56,949 bases of DNA from Cupriavidus sp. WGlv3 (GCF_023952475.1 NZ_JALHRX010000026.1:1-56949); one strand, 5' to 3'. Counted from the first letter of the stretch, positions 45,246-54,608 are shown. The notes: generated by a model not told the origin, from the letters alone. A program made the numbers and translations.

Positions 45246-47863
45246 GCGCGCGCGACCCGGCGGCACTGGTGCCGGGCCAGTCCGCGGGAATGCCCAGCGC
45301 CACCACCGCCGCCACCTCCGTTGCAACCGCCTCGAGCGACCTGGCGCTTGCCGCCGGCGTGGCCGTGGGCCCGTGCGCCCTCGCCGGCGAATGGTGCTGG
45401 CTGGAAACGCTCGCGGGGGCGGCGCAGGCGCCCGCACAGCTGGCACCCGATGCGCCATGGCTGCCCGCGCCCGTGCCCGGCACCGTGGCCGCGGCCATGC
45501 GTGCGGCGGGCCGCTGGGACGACAGCGCGCCGCCGCCGTTGCACCGGCATGACTACTGGTACCGCGTGCGCTTTGCCGGCAGCGGCGCGCGCACGCTGCG
45601 CTGCAATGGCCTGGCAACGCTGGCCGAAGTATGGCTCAACGGGGTGCTGGTGCTGACCACGCGCCATATGTTCGCCGCCCACCAGGTGTCGGTGCAGCTG
45701 GCCGGCGACAACACGCTGCACCTGTGCTTCCGCGCCTTGCATCCGTGGCTGCGCACGCAGCGCGGCCAGGTCCGCTGGAAGCCGCGCATGATCGTGCCGC
45801 CGACGCTGCGCGCGGTCCGCACCACGCTGCTGGGCCATATGCCGGGCTGGTGTCCGCCGGTGCATGCGGTCGGTCCGTGGCGCAGCATCGAGCTGCTCGA
45901 TCCGGCCAGCGCCGAGCCGCTGCACGGCGTGCGCGCCGAGGCCAGCACGCAGCTGGACGGCACCGACGGCATCATCGCCCTGACGCTGCATTTCCCCGGT
46001 CCGGCGCCGGCGCAGGCGCGCTGGCTCGCAGCGCATGGCGACAGCGAAGTGTGGGGCAGCCTGGCGCGCACGTCGGAGCATGTGCTGGCCGGCACGTTGC
46101 GCGTGCCGCATGCCCGCCGGTGGTGGCCGCATACGCATGGCGAGCCCGCGCTGTACCGGGTCGAGGCGCGCCTCGGCACGCAGGCGCTGCATTGCGCGCA
46201 GGTGGGCTTTCGCACCGTCGAGGAAGACCGCGACGGCGAGCCCGGCGCCTTTGCGCTGCGCGTCAACGGCGAGCGCATCTTCTGCCGCGGCGCCTGCGTG
46301 TCCAGCCATGACCTGCCCGGACTGGCCGACAGCGACGAGGCCGTGGGCCGCTGGCTGCGGCTGGCGCGCGACGCGGGCATGAACATGGTGCGGGTCAGCG
46401 GCGTCACCTGCTACCCCGGCGAGGCTTTCTACCGCGGCTGCGACGCGCTGGGCCTGCTGGTGTGGCAGGATTTCATGTTCGCCAATTTCGACTACGGCGC
46501 GGACCTGCAAGCGTCGCGCGGCCTGATGGACGATGCCGCGCGCGAAGTCGGCCAGTGGCTGCAGTCGACGCGCGCGCATCCGGCCATCGCGGTGCTGTGC
46601 GGCGGCAGCGAAGCCGAGCAGCAGGCGGCCATGCTCGGCACGCCGCGCGGCGACTGGCGCCAGCCGCTGTTCGACGAGCTGATTCCCGGCCTGGTGGCCC
46701 GGCACCGTGCCGACGCGGTCTATGTGCGCAACTCGCCCAGCGCTGGCGCGTGGCCGTTCCAGCCCGACACCGGCGTCACCCATTACTACGGCGTGGGCGC
46801 CTACCAGCGCCCGCTGGCGGATGCGCGGCTGGCCAGCGTGCGCTTTGCTGCCGAATGCCTGGCCTTTGCCAACGTGCCGTGCGCGCGCACGCTGCGCGAA
46901 CACGGCCTGACCCAGCCGCTGCACGATCCGCGCTGGAAGGCGCGGGTGCCGCGCGATGCCGGCGCGGCGTGGGACTTCGAGGATATCCGCGACTTCTACC
47001 TGCGCGCGCTGTACCAGGTCGATCCGCCGCGCCTGCGTTATGAACGCCCGGCGCGCTACCTGGCGCTGTCGCGCGCGGTGGTGGCCGAGCTCATGACCGA
47101 GGTCTTCAGCGAGTGGCGCCGCGTGGGTTCGACCTGCGCCGGCGGGCTGGTGTGGCTGTTGCAGGACCTGCTGCCCGGGGCCGGCTGGGGCATCGTCGAC
47201 GCGTGCGGGCGCCCCAAGTCGCCCTGGCATGCCTTGCGCGCGGTGTGGCAGCCGCTGCAGGTGCTGCTGACCGACGAGGGCCTGAACGGCCTGCATGTGC
47301 ATGTCATCAATGAAACCGCGCAGCCGCGCATGGTGCGTCTGACGCTGCGCTGCCTGCGCGACGGCGAGGCGGTGGCGGCGCAGGCGCAACAGGTGCTGAC
47401 GCTGCATCCGCGCGAGTCGTGCCGGATCGCGGCGGCGGCGATGCTCGACCGGTTCTTCGATTTCACCTACGCCTATCGCTTTGGGCCGCCCGCCCACGAC
47501 GTGGTGCTGGCCACGCTGCATGCCGATGACGACAGCGCCGGCACGCCGCTGAGCCAGGCGGTCTATCTGCCTGACCGCAGTGCGGCCGCGCTGGCGGCGC
47601 CGGAACTGCATGGCAGCGTCGAATGCGTGCAGGGCCAGTGGTGGCTGCACGTCGGCACGCGCCGCTTTGCGCGCTGGGTGCATATCGAGGACCACGCCTT
47701 CCTGCCGGAGCAGGACTGGTTCCACCTGGGTCCCGGTGAAACGCGGCGCATCCGCCTGATGCATGAGAGCGGCCCGGACGCGCCGTCCGGCGCCATCCCT
47801 TCGGGCGAGATCTACGCCATCAACGCCGACCGGCCCGCCAGCTACGACGGGTCGGCCGCATAG
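45242..47863 (+). CDS. GH2 family glycosidase, beta-mannosidase-like
   Basis: 873 aa. The N-terminal sugar-binding domain (about 45-215) has 'HDYWYRVRF' and 'LAEVWLNGVLVLTTRHMFAA', an immunoglobulin-like domain follows, then the TIM barrel with 'RGACVSSHDLPG', 'LGLLVWQDFMFANF', Glu457 in 'LCGGSEAEQQ' (acid/base position) and Glu538 in 'RFAAECLAFA' (nucleophile position). The C-terminal region is beta-rich. The acid/base motif usually reads NGNNE, so GGSE is divergent. No export signal. It may trim a mannose-containing intermediate; ManC nearby supports mannose in the product. Confidence 0.85.
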   Translation: MSARDPAALVPGQSAGMPSATTAATSVATASSDLALAAGVAVGPCALAGEWCWLETLAGAAQAPAQLAPDAPWLPAPVPGTVAAAMRAAGRWDDSAPPPLHRHDYWYRVRFAGSGARTLRCNGLATLAEVWLNGVLVLTTRHMFAAHQVSVQLAGDNTLHLCFRALHPWLRTQRGQVRWKPRMIVPPTLRAVRTTLLGHMPGWCPPVHAVGPWRSIELLDPASAEPLHGVRAEASTQLDGTDGIIALTLHFPGPAPAQARWLAAHGDSEVWGSLARTSEHVLAGTLRVPHARRWWPHTHGEPALYRVEARLGTQALHCAQVGFRTVEEDRDGEPGAFALRVNGERIFCRGACVSSHDLPGLADSDEAVGRWLRLARDAGMNMVRVSGVTCYPGEAFYRGCDALGLLVWQDFMFANFDYGADLQASRGLMDDAAREVGQWLQSTRAHPAIAVLCGGSEAEQQAAMLGTPRGDWRQPLFDELIPGLVARHRADAVYVRNSPSAGAWPFQPDTGVTHYYGVGAYQRPLADARLASVRFAAECLAFANVPCARTLREHGLTQPLHDPRWKARVPRDAGAAWDFEDIRDFYLRALYQVDPPRLRYERPARYLALSRAVVAELMTEVFSEWRRVGSTCAGGLVWLLQDLLPGAGWGIVDACGRPKSPWHALRAVWQPLQVLLTDEGLNGLHVHVINETAQPRMVRLTLRCLRDGEAVAAQAQQVLTLHPRESCRIAAAAMLDRFFDFTYAYRFGPPAHDVVLATLHADDDSAGTPLSQAVYLPDRSAAALAAPELHGSVECVQGQWWLHVGTRRFARWVHIEDHAFLPEQDWFHLGPGETRRIRLMHESGPDAPSGAIPSGEIYAINADRPASYDGSAA

Positions 47864-48297
47864 GGCGTACAGGCCCCACCAGCCGCCCCTGCCGGCCGGT
47901 TCCTCCGTTGTCATGACTGGCCTGGCAGCGTGTCGTCGCCCGGCCGATGCCGGCATGCCGGCGCCCCGGTACTTGCATTCGCCGCCAGCCGCGGGCGCCA
48001 CGTTGGCCTGCTACCAACCAACCAAAGGATGAACGAGTACCAACCGTCTGCCTACTGTCGTTTCAGTGCGCCATAGCACTTAATACAGTCAAACGACGAG
48101 GCAGGCACACAGCGCACCGCAGGGCTTGCGCGTCGGGACGGAAAGCGGATCGCGGCCGTCATCAGTCAGTCATACGCGGTGTCAACAAGTCGGTAAGCAT
48201 CAGTCACGGGTGGAGCGGTACAGCCGGGCTTTGCACCACGCAGCCAGTGCGCGAGCGGCGGCCCAGTGCCGGTCCCGGGTCAACGGGGAGAATCAGC
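47864..48297. other. Leader region upstream of the Crp/Fnr gene
   Basis: 434 bp without an ORF that I can support. It contains a long imperfect inverted repeat (48048-48104) and ends in the GGGGAG ribosome site of the regulator. The left half is GC-rich and featureless. Confidence 0.5.
48048..48104. promoter_or_regulatory. Long imperfect inverted repeat
   Basis: CTGCCTACTGTCGTTT (48048-48063) pairs with AAACGACGAGGCAG (48091-48104), leaving one bulge, and the loop itself contains AGTGC/GCACT. It may be a regulator site or a leader RNA hairpin upstream of the Crp/Fnr-type gene. Confidence 0.5.
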
Positions 48298-49020
48298 ATG
48301 ATCACGCAACGGTCGGACCTGCATGTCAATCATCTGCTCAATGCCCTGCCGCGGCAGGAATGGGAAACGCTGTCGCGCCACTTTGAACTGGTCCGGCTGC
48401 GTGCCGGCGAACTGCTGACTGACACCAGCCAGCGCATCGTGCATGTGTATTTCCCGACCACCTCGGTGGTGTCGCTGCTGTCGCTGCTCGAGGACGGCGC
48501 CACGGTCGAGTTCGCCGCGGTCGGCAATGAAGGCCTGGTCGGCATTCCGGTGGTGACGGGCGGCGATACCATGCCCAGCCGCGTCGAAGTGCGCAGCCCG
48601 GGCTTCGCCTACCGCATTCCGGCGCGCGCGCTGCGCGCCGAGCTGTCCTATCTGCCGACCCTGCAGCGCGTCACGCTGCTGTATGTGCAGGCGGTGCTGA
48701 CGCAGATCGCGCAGACCGCGGCATGCAACCGCCACCACTCGCTCAACAAGCAACTGTGCCGCTGGTTGCTGCTGGCGCGCGACCGCATGAACTCCAACGA
48801 GCTGGTCATCACCCAGCAGGTCATCGCCAATATGCTGGGCGTGCGCCGCGAAGGCGTTACCGAAGCGGCCGGCAAGCTGGAAAACCTGGGGCTGATCCAC
48901 CATAGCCGCGGCCATATCACCATCCTCGATCATTGCGGGCTCGAGAAGCATTCCTGCGAATGCTACAAGCTGGTCAAGCGCGAGTACGACCGCCTGTTGC
49001 CCGCGCTGGCCCACGCCTGA
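48298..49020 (+). CDS. Crp/Fnr family transcriptional regulator
   Basis: 240 aa with GGGGAG before ATG 48298. An N-terminal cyclic-nucleotide-binding-like fold (about 20-140) and a C-terminal winged helix: 'VITQQVIANMLGVRREGVTE' is the HTH. No N-terminal Fnr cysteine cluster; it does carry 'CGLEKHSCECY' near the C-terminus. Regulators of this type beside exopolysaccharide genes often control them, and the inverted repeat upstream could be its site. No terminator with a T-tract follows, but a GC-rich hairpin does (49029-49059). Confidence 0.88.
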   Translation: MITQRSDLHVNHLLNALPRQEWETLSRHFELVRLRAGELLTDTSQRIVHVYFPTTSVVSLLSLLEDGATVEFAAVGNEGLVGIPVVTGGDTMPSRVEVRSPGFAYRIPARALRAELSYLPTLQRVTLLYVQAVLTQIAQTAACNRHHSLNKQLCRWLLLARDRMNSNELVITQQVIANMLGVRREGVTEAAGKLENLGLIHHSRGHITILDHCGLEKHSCECYKLVKREYDRLLPALAHA

Positions 49021-49028
49021 AGCACCAC

Positions 49029-49059
49029 GGGCGCGCGGCACGGCAGGGGCCGTGCGCCC
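49029..49059. terminator. GC-rich hairpin between convergent genes
   Basis: GCACGGC/GCCGTGC with an AGGG loop, extended by GGGC/GCCC after a bulge. There is no T-run. It lies between the Crp/Fnr-type gene and the minus-strand DUF1839 gene and may terminate either. Confidence 0.4.
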
Positions 49060-49096
49060 GCGGCGTTGGCAACGTTGGCGGCGCTTGCCGTTGGCG

Positions 49097-50197
49097 TCAG
49101 GCGCAGGCCGGCTGTGCGGGATCGGCGGCGCCAAATGACGACAGCAGGCCGGCGATGACCGTTTCATAAGCTGACTCCATGGTGTCCAGGCACTCGCTGC
49201 AGCGGTCCGGACGGCCGCGCGCGGTGGCCCGGGCCAGGCGGAACTGCAGCACCTTGCTTTCCGCGGCGATGCCGTTGGCCGCCCGTGCGACGCGCGCAGG
49301 CACATCGTAACCATGCTCGCCGAACCAAGCGAGGCAGTGATGCAGCATTTCGAAGTTCGCCCCCAGCTGGCGCGGCAGGTTGAAGCCGTAGTGTTGGAAG
49401 TAGGCATCGCCGCGCGCCAGGATCACGGCGACGTGCTGGTCGAAGTCGGCGCGCCAGCGCGTGACCGGGTTCAGCGCCGGACGGCGGCCCAGGTGGTGGC
49501 GCATCAGCGCCGCGGCGGCATCGGCCGCGGCCGCACCCCGCAGCGGCGCGCGCACGCGCTTGGCGTATTCGGCGTACGGGAACAGGATGTTGCCGTCGCG
49601 CAGCTCGGGCGTCAGCCGCAGCAGGCCGCGGTAGTCGTCGTCGGCGGCGGTGTGGTAGCCGAGGCTGTGGTAGTAGGACAGCCGCTGCGCACCGGGGTCG
49701 ATCCAATCAATGGCGACGGTGGTCTTCACGTGCGCCTGGCGGTAGGCGGTGGCGCGCGTGTCGGGCAGGTAGTAGCTGTCCATCTCGACCAGCACGGTGT
49801 GGCCGCGCCCGACCTGTTCGACCAGGTGGGCCTGCAGCGTGTCGTAGACCGCCATCTCCTGCACCACCGTGCCGTACAGCAGCTCGATGTCCGCCGGCGG
49901 GTACTTGAAGAAGGTGAAATGGTCGCCCTCGTAGTCTTGCGCCACGGTGAACGCCAGCGCCGCGCGCGGGTCGAGCCCCCAGCCATACAGCAGCTCGATC
50001 CACAGGTCCATGTAGCAATTGCTCTCCTGCCAGACCGAGGCTTGATCGTGCAGCCGTCTCTGCACCGGCCTGGCCACGTGGCACGGCAACTGGCGCGTGT
50101 AGTGGTAGCCGCCGCGGTCGGTGGCCGTGCTTGCCGTGGTCGCTGCCATTGGCGCGATCGTCGCCGTCGTTGCCGTCGTTGCCACCGCCCGCTCCAT
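49097..50197 (-). CDS. DUF1839 family protein (second copy)
   Basis: 366 aa from ATG 50197 (GGAGGAA upstream). Closely follows the DUF1839 pattern: 'ESNCYMDLWIELLYGWGLDP', 'FTVAQDYEGDHFTFF', 'VLVEMDSYYLPD', and the C-terminal 'DRCSECLDTMESAY' with CxxC. The N-terminal 45 residues are an Ala/Thr-rich low-complexity run (TTATTATIAPMAATTAST). It retains the NCY motif that the copy at 44265 lacks. It is transcribed away from manC. Both copies keep an acidic-aromatic core, suggesting two acceptors or two steps. Confidence 0.86.
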   Translation of the reverse strand: MERAVATTATTATIAPMAATTASTATDRGGYHYTRQLPCHVARPVQRRLHDQASVWQESNCYMDLWIELLYGWGLDPRAALAFTVAQDYEGDHFTFFKYPPADIELLYGTVVQEMAVYDTLQAHLVEQVGRGHTVLVEMDSYYLPDTRATAYRQAHVKTTVAIDWIDPGAQRLSYYHSLGYHTAADDDYRGLLRLTPELRDGNILFPYAEYAKRVRAPLRGAAAADAAAALMRHHLGRRPALNPVTRWRADFDQHVAVILARGDAYFQHYGFNLPRQLGANFEMLHHCLAWFGEHGYDVPARVARAANGIAAESKVLQFRLARATARGRPDRCSECLDTMESAYETVIAGLLSSFGAADPAQPACA

Positions 50198-50562
50198 GTC
50201 GTTCCTCCGCAGTGCGCGCATGGCGCCGGGCCGCGATCGCAGGCGCTGCGCCTGCACGGCCCACTGTATTGCAACGCCGGCGGCCGTGGCTATCGGTGCG
50301 TTCTCCAACAGAGCGGGCGCGATCGCAGGCCACTGCCGCACGCGTGCGCGCGGCCTGCCGCGGCGGCGCAAGTAGCGTGTGCGGAATCGAACAGATTGCG
50401 CCAGGACGCCTGCCTAGACTGGCTGGCATCCCCGTCATGGCGGTCAGGGACCGCTGCCGGGCGTACCCGTTTCTGCGAGGCCATCGCGGTGGTTGCGCAG
50501 GGCCGGGCCTCACGCGCGGGAAGCGCGGGACGCTTGGAACAGTCGACACCCCAGGAGGCATG
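50198..50562. other. Divergent promoter region with an iteron-like element
   Basis: 365 bp between the second DUF1839 gene and manC. It contains a 17-mer at 50461-50477 and the manC ribosome site AGGAGG (50553-50558). Otherwise nothing was recognised. Confidence 0.5.
50461..50477 (-). repeat. Dispersed iteron-like 17-mer
   Basis: A perfect minus-strand CGCAGAAACGGGTACGC, about 100 bp upstream of manC and 19 kb from the origin cluster. Confidence 0.85.
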
Positions 50563-52137
50563 ATGCGAATTCGGACCCGGGAAGAGAACCAGACGCCGCC
50601 GCCGGTCAACGGCGAAATCCATGCAGCGCTGCAAGGGCTGGGCGACAGGGCGGCGCATTGCGCCGCGTTGCCGGTGGTGCAGCCCGTGATCCTCGCCGGC
50701 GGCGCCGGTACGCGCCTGTGGCCGCTGTCGCGCGAGCAGTTCCCCAAGCAGCTGCTGAACCTGATTGCCGAAGACACGCTGCTGGAAGCCACGGCCAACC
50801 GCCTCGCCGGCGTGGCCGCACTGGCGGGCCGTCCCGACGGCATGGAAGCGGCGCAGATCGTGGTCTGCGGTGAAGAACACCGCTTCATGATCACCGACAT
50901 GATGAAGCGCGCCGGCAAGCCGGCGCGCGTGTTGTCCGAGCCGTGCGGGCGCAATACCGCGCCGGCGCTGACGGTGGCTGCGCTGCATGCGCTGGCGGCC
51001 GCGGGCGAGGGCGGCGATGCGGTGCTGGTGGTGACGCCGGCCGACCACAGCGTGGCCGACGTCGCGTCGTTCCGCGAGGCCATCGCCACCGCGATCCAGC
51101 ACGCGGACCACGGTGCCATCGTCACGCTGGGCGTGAAGCCGGTGGCGCCCGAGACCGGCTTCGGCTACATCCGCGCGGCCGGCGGCGCCGACCAGGGCGC
51201 CTTCATGCTGGACCGCTTCGTCGAGAAGCCGCACCTGGAGCTGGCCAAGCACTATGTCGAGTCTGGCGAGTTCTGGTGGAACAGCGGCATCTTCGTGGTG
51301 CGCGCCTCGGTGTGGCTGCGCGCGGTCGCCGAGTTGCAGCCCGAGATGGCGCGTCAATGCCGCGCCGCCTACGCGGCGAGCGAACACGCCGCCTGCGCCG
51401 GCGAGGTCCTATGCCTGGGCAAGGATGCCTTCCACGCGTGCCCGTCCGACTCGATCGACTACGCCGTGATGGAGAAGCTCGAGACCCTGCCGGATATCGC
51501 CGGCATGCTGGTGCCGCTGGATGCGGGCTGGTCGGACGTGGGCTCGTGGGCGGCGATCTGGGATATCGCACCCAAGGACGCCAGCGGCAATGCCGGTCGC
51601 GGACGCGTGCTGTTCGACGGCGCGAGTTCGTGCCTGGCCCATTCCGAAGGCCGCCTGATCGCGTGCGTCGGGGTGCAGGACGTGGTGGTGGTGGAAACCG
51701 CCGATGCGGTGCTGGTGGTGGACAAGGCCCACGTGCAGGACGTGAAGAACATCGTCCAGCGCATCCGCTCCGAGCATGGCAATGAAGTGGTGAACCACCG
51801 CAAGGTGCGCCGGCCCTGGGGCTGCTATGACTCGATCGACCACGGCGACCGCTTCCAGGTCAAGCGCATCGTGGTCGAGCCCGGCGCCAGCCTGTCGCTG
51901 CAGATGCACTACCACCGCGCCGAGCACTGGGTGGTGGTGCGCGGCACCGCGCGCGTGACCTGCGGCGACAACATCAGCATTCTTTCGGAAAACCAGTCGA
52001 CCTATATCCCCATCGGCACCCTGCACCGGCTCGAGAACCCGGGCAAGACGCCGCTGGAGATCATCGAGGTGCAGTCGGGCGCCTACCTGGGCGAAGACGA
52101 CATCGTGAGGTTCGAAGACAACTACGGGCGCAAATAA
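50563..52137 (+). CDS. manC: Mannose-1-phosphate guanylyltransferase/mannose-6-phosphate isomerase
   Basis: A bifunctional type II PMI-GMP enzyme that makes GDP-mannose for the polysaccharide. 524 aa: the N-terminal nucleotidyltransferase signature is 'GGAGTRLWPLSREQFPKQLL' near residue 46, with 'FVEKPHLELA' and 'DAGWSDVGSW', and the C-terminal cupin isomerase has 'RPWGCYDSIDHGDRFQVKRI' and 'LSLQMHYHRAEHWVVVRGTA'. AGGAGG lies 4 nt before ATG 50563; the immediately preceding ATG 50560 is too close. The N-terminus is longer than usual by about 35 residues. Confidence 0.95.
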   Translation: MRIRTREENQTPPPVNGEIHAALQGLGDRAAHCAALPVVQPVILAGGAGTRLWPLSREQFPKQLLNLIAEDTLLEATANRLAGVAALAGRPDGMEAAQIVVCGEEHRFMITDMMKRAGKPARVLSEPCGRNTAPALTVAALHALAAAGEGGDAVLVVTPADHSVADVASFREAIATAIQHADHGAIVTLGVKPVAPETGFGYIRAAGGADQGAFMLDRFVEKPHLELAKHYVESGEFWWNSGIFVVRASVWLRAVAELQPEMARQCRAAYAASEHAACAGEVLCLGKDAFHACPSDSIDYAVMEKLETLPDIAGMLVPLDAGWSDVGSWAAIWDIAPKDASGNAGRGRVLFDGASSCLAHSEGRLIACVGVQDVVVVETADAVLVVDKAHVQDVKNIVQRIRSEHGNEVVNHRKVRRPWGCYDSIDHGDRFQVKRIVVEPGASLSLQMHYHRAEHWVVVRGTARVTCGDNISILSENQSTYIPIGTLHRLENPGKTPLEIIEVQSGAYLGEDDIVRFEDNYGRK

Positions 52138-52239
52138 GGGGTCGGCGGCCAGTGCATGCGCCCGGGTGCCGGCAGGCGCGCGGGCACGCACCGGTGGCTG
52201 CGTGATTGGAGTGAGGCAGCGTGTGGCGGGAGAGATGTC

Positions 52240-54588
52240 GTGAGCAGAATGTCATTTGCCGGAGCCGTACCGGTACCCGACCAGGTGTCGCCGCGCAGCG
52301 GCGCGAACGCGCGCGTGCTGCTGGACCACGCAGGCTGGATCCTTGCCGCCGGGCTGACCGGCGCAGCCCTTGCCTGGCTGGCGTGGCTGTCCACCCCTGA
52401 CCTGTATCGCGCCAAGTCGCTGGTGCAGCTGCAGACCCGCGACGCCGCCGGCCGCACGGCCACACCGCAGCTCGACCTGGGCATGCTGAAGAGCCGCGCC
52501 GTGGTCGGCCCGGTGGTAGAGCGCCTGCACCTGGACATCGAGATCCAGCCGCTGCGTGCGCCGTTGCTGGGCAGCCTGGCCAACCACTTCGCCGAGCCCG
52601 GCAAGCTGCGCGGGCCGTGGCCGGCGGAGCTGGGTTATGCGTGGGGCGGCGAGCGCGTGGCGGTGGAGCGCCTGAACGTACCGGCACGCCTGCTCAACGT
52701 GCCGCTGACACTGGAGATCCTGCCCGACAACGGCTTCCGGCTGAGCGGGCCGGAGGCGCAGGTCGAGGGCCGCGCCGGCCAGGTGGCCGAGGCCGGTGGC
52801 ATCTCGATGCTGGTGGGCCGGATCGAGGCGCGCCCGGGCACGCGCTTCCTGGTCACGCGGCGCGACCTGACGCTGACCGTCGATGCCGTCACGCGCGAAC
52901 TGCGCGTCGACAGCGAATCGAGCGACGCCACCACGCTGCGCATCAGCTGGCAGAACCGCGACCCTGCCACCGCGGCGGCGCTGGTCAACGGCATCGCCGA
53001 TTCCTATATCAAGGGCCAGGCCGAGCAGCGCCAGGACGACACCGCCGCGACGCTGGCCTTCCTGTCGGGCGAACTGCCGCGCGTGAAGGCGGAACTGGAG
53101 CGCGCCGAGAGCGCGCTGACGCGTTACCGCTCGCGCTCGGGCTCGCTGGCGCCGAGCCAGGACGTGCAGTCCTACCTGAACGGCAGCATGGAATACCAGC
53201 GCCAGATCGCGCTGCTGCGGCTGGAGCGCACCAAGCTGCTGCAGCGCTTCACCACCGAAGCCAACGAGGTCCGCACCGTCGATAGCCAGATCCAGCAGCT
53301 TACGCGCGAGCGCCAGGAGATGGACGCGCGCATGCAGAACCTGTCGGCGTCCGAGCGTGAATCCGTGGCGCTGACGCGCGACGTCAAGGTGGCCGAAGAC
53401 ATGTACATGACGCTGCGCAACAAGGTCGAGCAGCTTTCGCTGGCGCAGCTCGACCGTACCGGGCAGGTGCGCATCGTCGACAACGCGCTCACGCCGACCG
53501 TGCCGGTCGGCCTGGGGCCATGGACGCCGGCGGCCGGCGGTGGCGTGCTGGGCATGCTGCTGGCGGCCGGGGCGCTGACGCTGCGCCAGCGCGTGCGGCC
53601 CACCGTGGCCACCGCCAATGACGCCGAGGACAAGCTCGGCATCACCATGCTGGGCGACATTGCCTTCAGCCGCGAACAGGCCGCGCTCGAGCGCATGGTC
53701 TCGGCCAAGGCTTTGCTGGGCGTGGCCGCGGGCTACGCCGCGCCGCCGTCGGCGCGCCTGGAGCGGCCGCGGCCGTCGAGCGCGGTGATCGACGTGTCTG
53801 CGCTGGATGATGACAGCGCCGAGCGGATGCTGCGGCTGGGCCTGCACGACCAGTTCCTGCTGGCGCGCAACGCGCCGCACTCGCTGGCGGTGGAAGGGCT
53901 GCGCAATATCCGCGCCGCGGTGCATTTCGCGCTGCGCAGCGCGCCCGACCATGTCATCGCCATCACCAGCCCGGCCCCGGGCGCGGGCAAGACCTTTGCG
54001 TCGGTGAACCTGGCCGTGCTGTTCGCCGAAGCCGGCCAGCGCGTGCTGCTGATCGACGCCGACCTGCGTCGCGGCCGCGTGGCGAGCTGGTTCGACCAGC
54101 CCGCCGAATCCGGCCTGGCCGAACTGCTGACCGGGCATGTGCCGCTGTCCGCCGCGGTGCGGCCCACGGTGGTCAACGGCCTGTCGATCCTGCCGGCGGG
54201 TTTGCCGCCATCGAATCCGTCCGAACTGCTGATGCGCCCGGGCATGGCCGAAGCGCTGCGCCAGTGCGCGGCCCGCTTCGACCTGGTGCTGATCGACACG
54301 CCGCCGGTGCTGGCGGTGGCCGATGCCAGCCTGGTCGCGAACCTGGCGGGGTCGACCCTGGTGGTGCTGCGTGCCGACGCAACGCTGCCCGGCCAGGTCG
54401 ATGAGACGCTCAAGCGCCTGCAACGGGCCGATGCGCGCCTGCTGGGCGGCATCCTCAACTGTGTGATCGCCAAGCGCAGCAACCGGGCCGAGTTCAACAG
54501 CGTCAATCCTTACCTCGGCATGCCGGCGACCGCGCCGATCTCGCGCCGGATCGGGCAGGCGCTGCATCGCGAAGAGAAGAAAGAATAA
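52240..54588 (+). CDS. Wzc-type polysaccharide chain-length/tyrosine kinase protein
   Basis: 782 aa from GTG 52240 with GGGAGAG upstream; ATG 52249 is the alternative. Layout: TM1 'WILAAGLTGAALAWLAWL', a large periplasmic Wzz-like domain with coiled coil (about 240-410), TM2 'AAGGGVLGMLLAAGALTL', and a cytoplasmic BY-kinase domain with Walker A 'SPAPGAGKTFASVN', A' 'VLLIDADLRRGRV' and Walker B 'FDLVLIDTPPV'. The C-terminal tail carries no tyrosine cluster, only a single Tyr in 'NPYLG', so classical Wzc autophosphorylation is doubtful. It works with an outer-membrane exporter not present in the window. Confidence 0.92.
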   Translation: MSRMSFAGAVPVPDQVSPRSGANARVLLDHAGWILAAGLTGAALAWLAWLSTPDLYRAKSLVQLQTRDAAGRTATPQLDLGMLKSRAVVGPVVERLHLDIEIQPLRAPLLGSLANHFAEPGKLRGPWPAELGYAWGGERVAVERLNVPARLLNVPLTLEILPDNGFRLSGPEAQVEGRAGQVAEAGGISMLVGRIEARPGTRFLVTRRDLTLTVDAVTRELRVDSESSDATTLRISWQNRDPATAAALVNGIADSYIKGQAEQRQDDTAATLAFLSGELPRVKAELERAESALTRYRSRSGSLAPSQDVQSYLNGSMEYQRQIALLRLERTKLLQRFTTEANEVRTVDSQIQQLTRERQEMDARMQNLSASERESVALTRDVKVAEDMYMTLRNKVEQLSLAQLDRTGQVRIVDNALTPTVPVGLGPWTPAAGGGVLGMLLAAGALTLRQRVRPTVATANDAEDKLGITMLGDIAFSREQAALERMVSAKALLGVAAGYAAPPSARLERPRPSSAVIDVSALDDDSAERMLRLGLHDQFLLARNAPHSLAVEGLRNIRAAVHFALRSAPDHVIAITSPAPGAGKTFASVNLAVLFAEAGQRVLLIDADLRRGRVASWFDQPAESGLAELLTGHVPLSAAVRPTVVNGLSILPAGLPPSNPSELLMRPGMAEALRQCAARFDLVLIDTPPVLAVADASLVANLAGSTLVVLRADATLPGQVDETLKRLQRADARLLGGILNCVIAKRSNRAEFNSVNPYLGMPATAPISRRIGQALHREEKKE

Positions 54589-54608
54589 GGGGCCGCTGCC
54601 GCCGGTGG

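Noticed and set aside
45191..48001. A 936-codon open frame on the minus strand
   Set aside because: It is antisense to the GH2 gene and shows no recognisable domain; the plus-strand protein has a complete GH2 layout.
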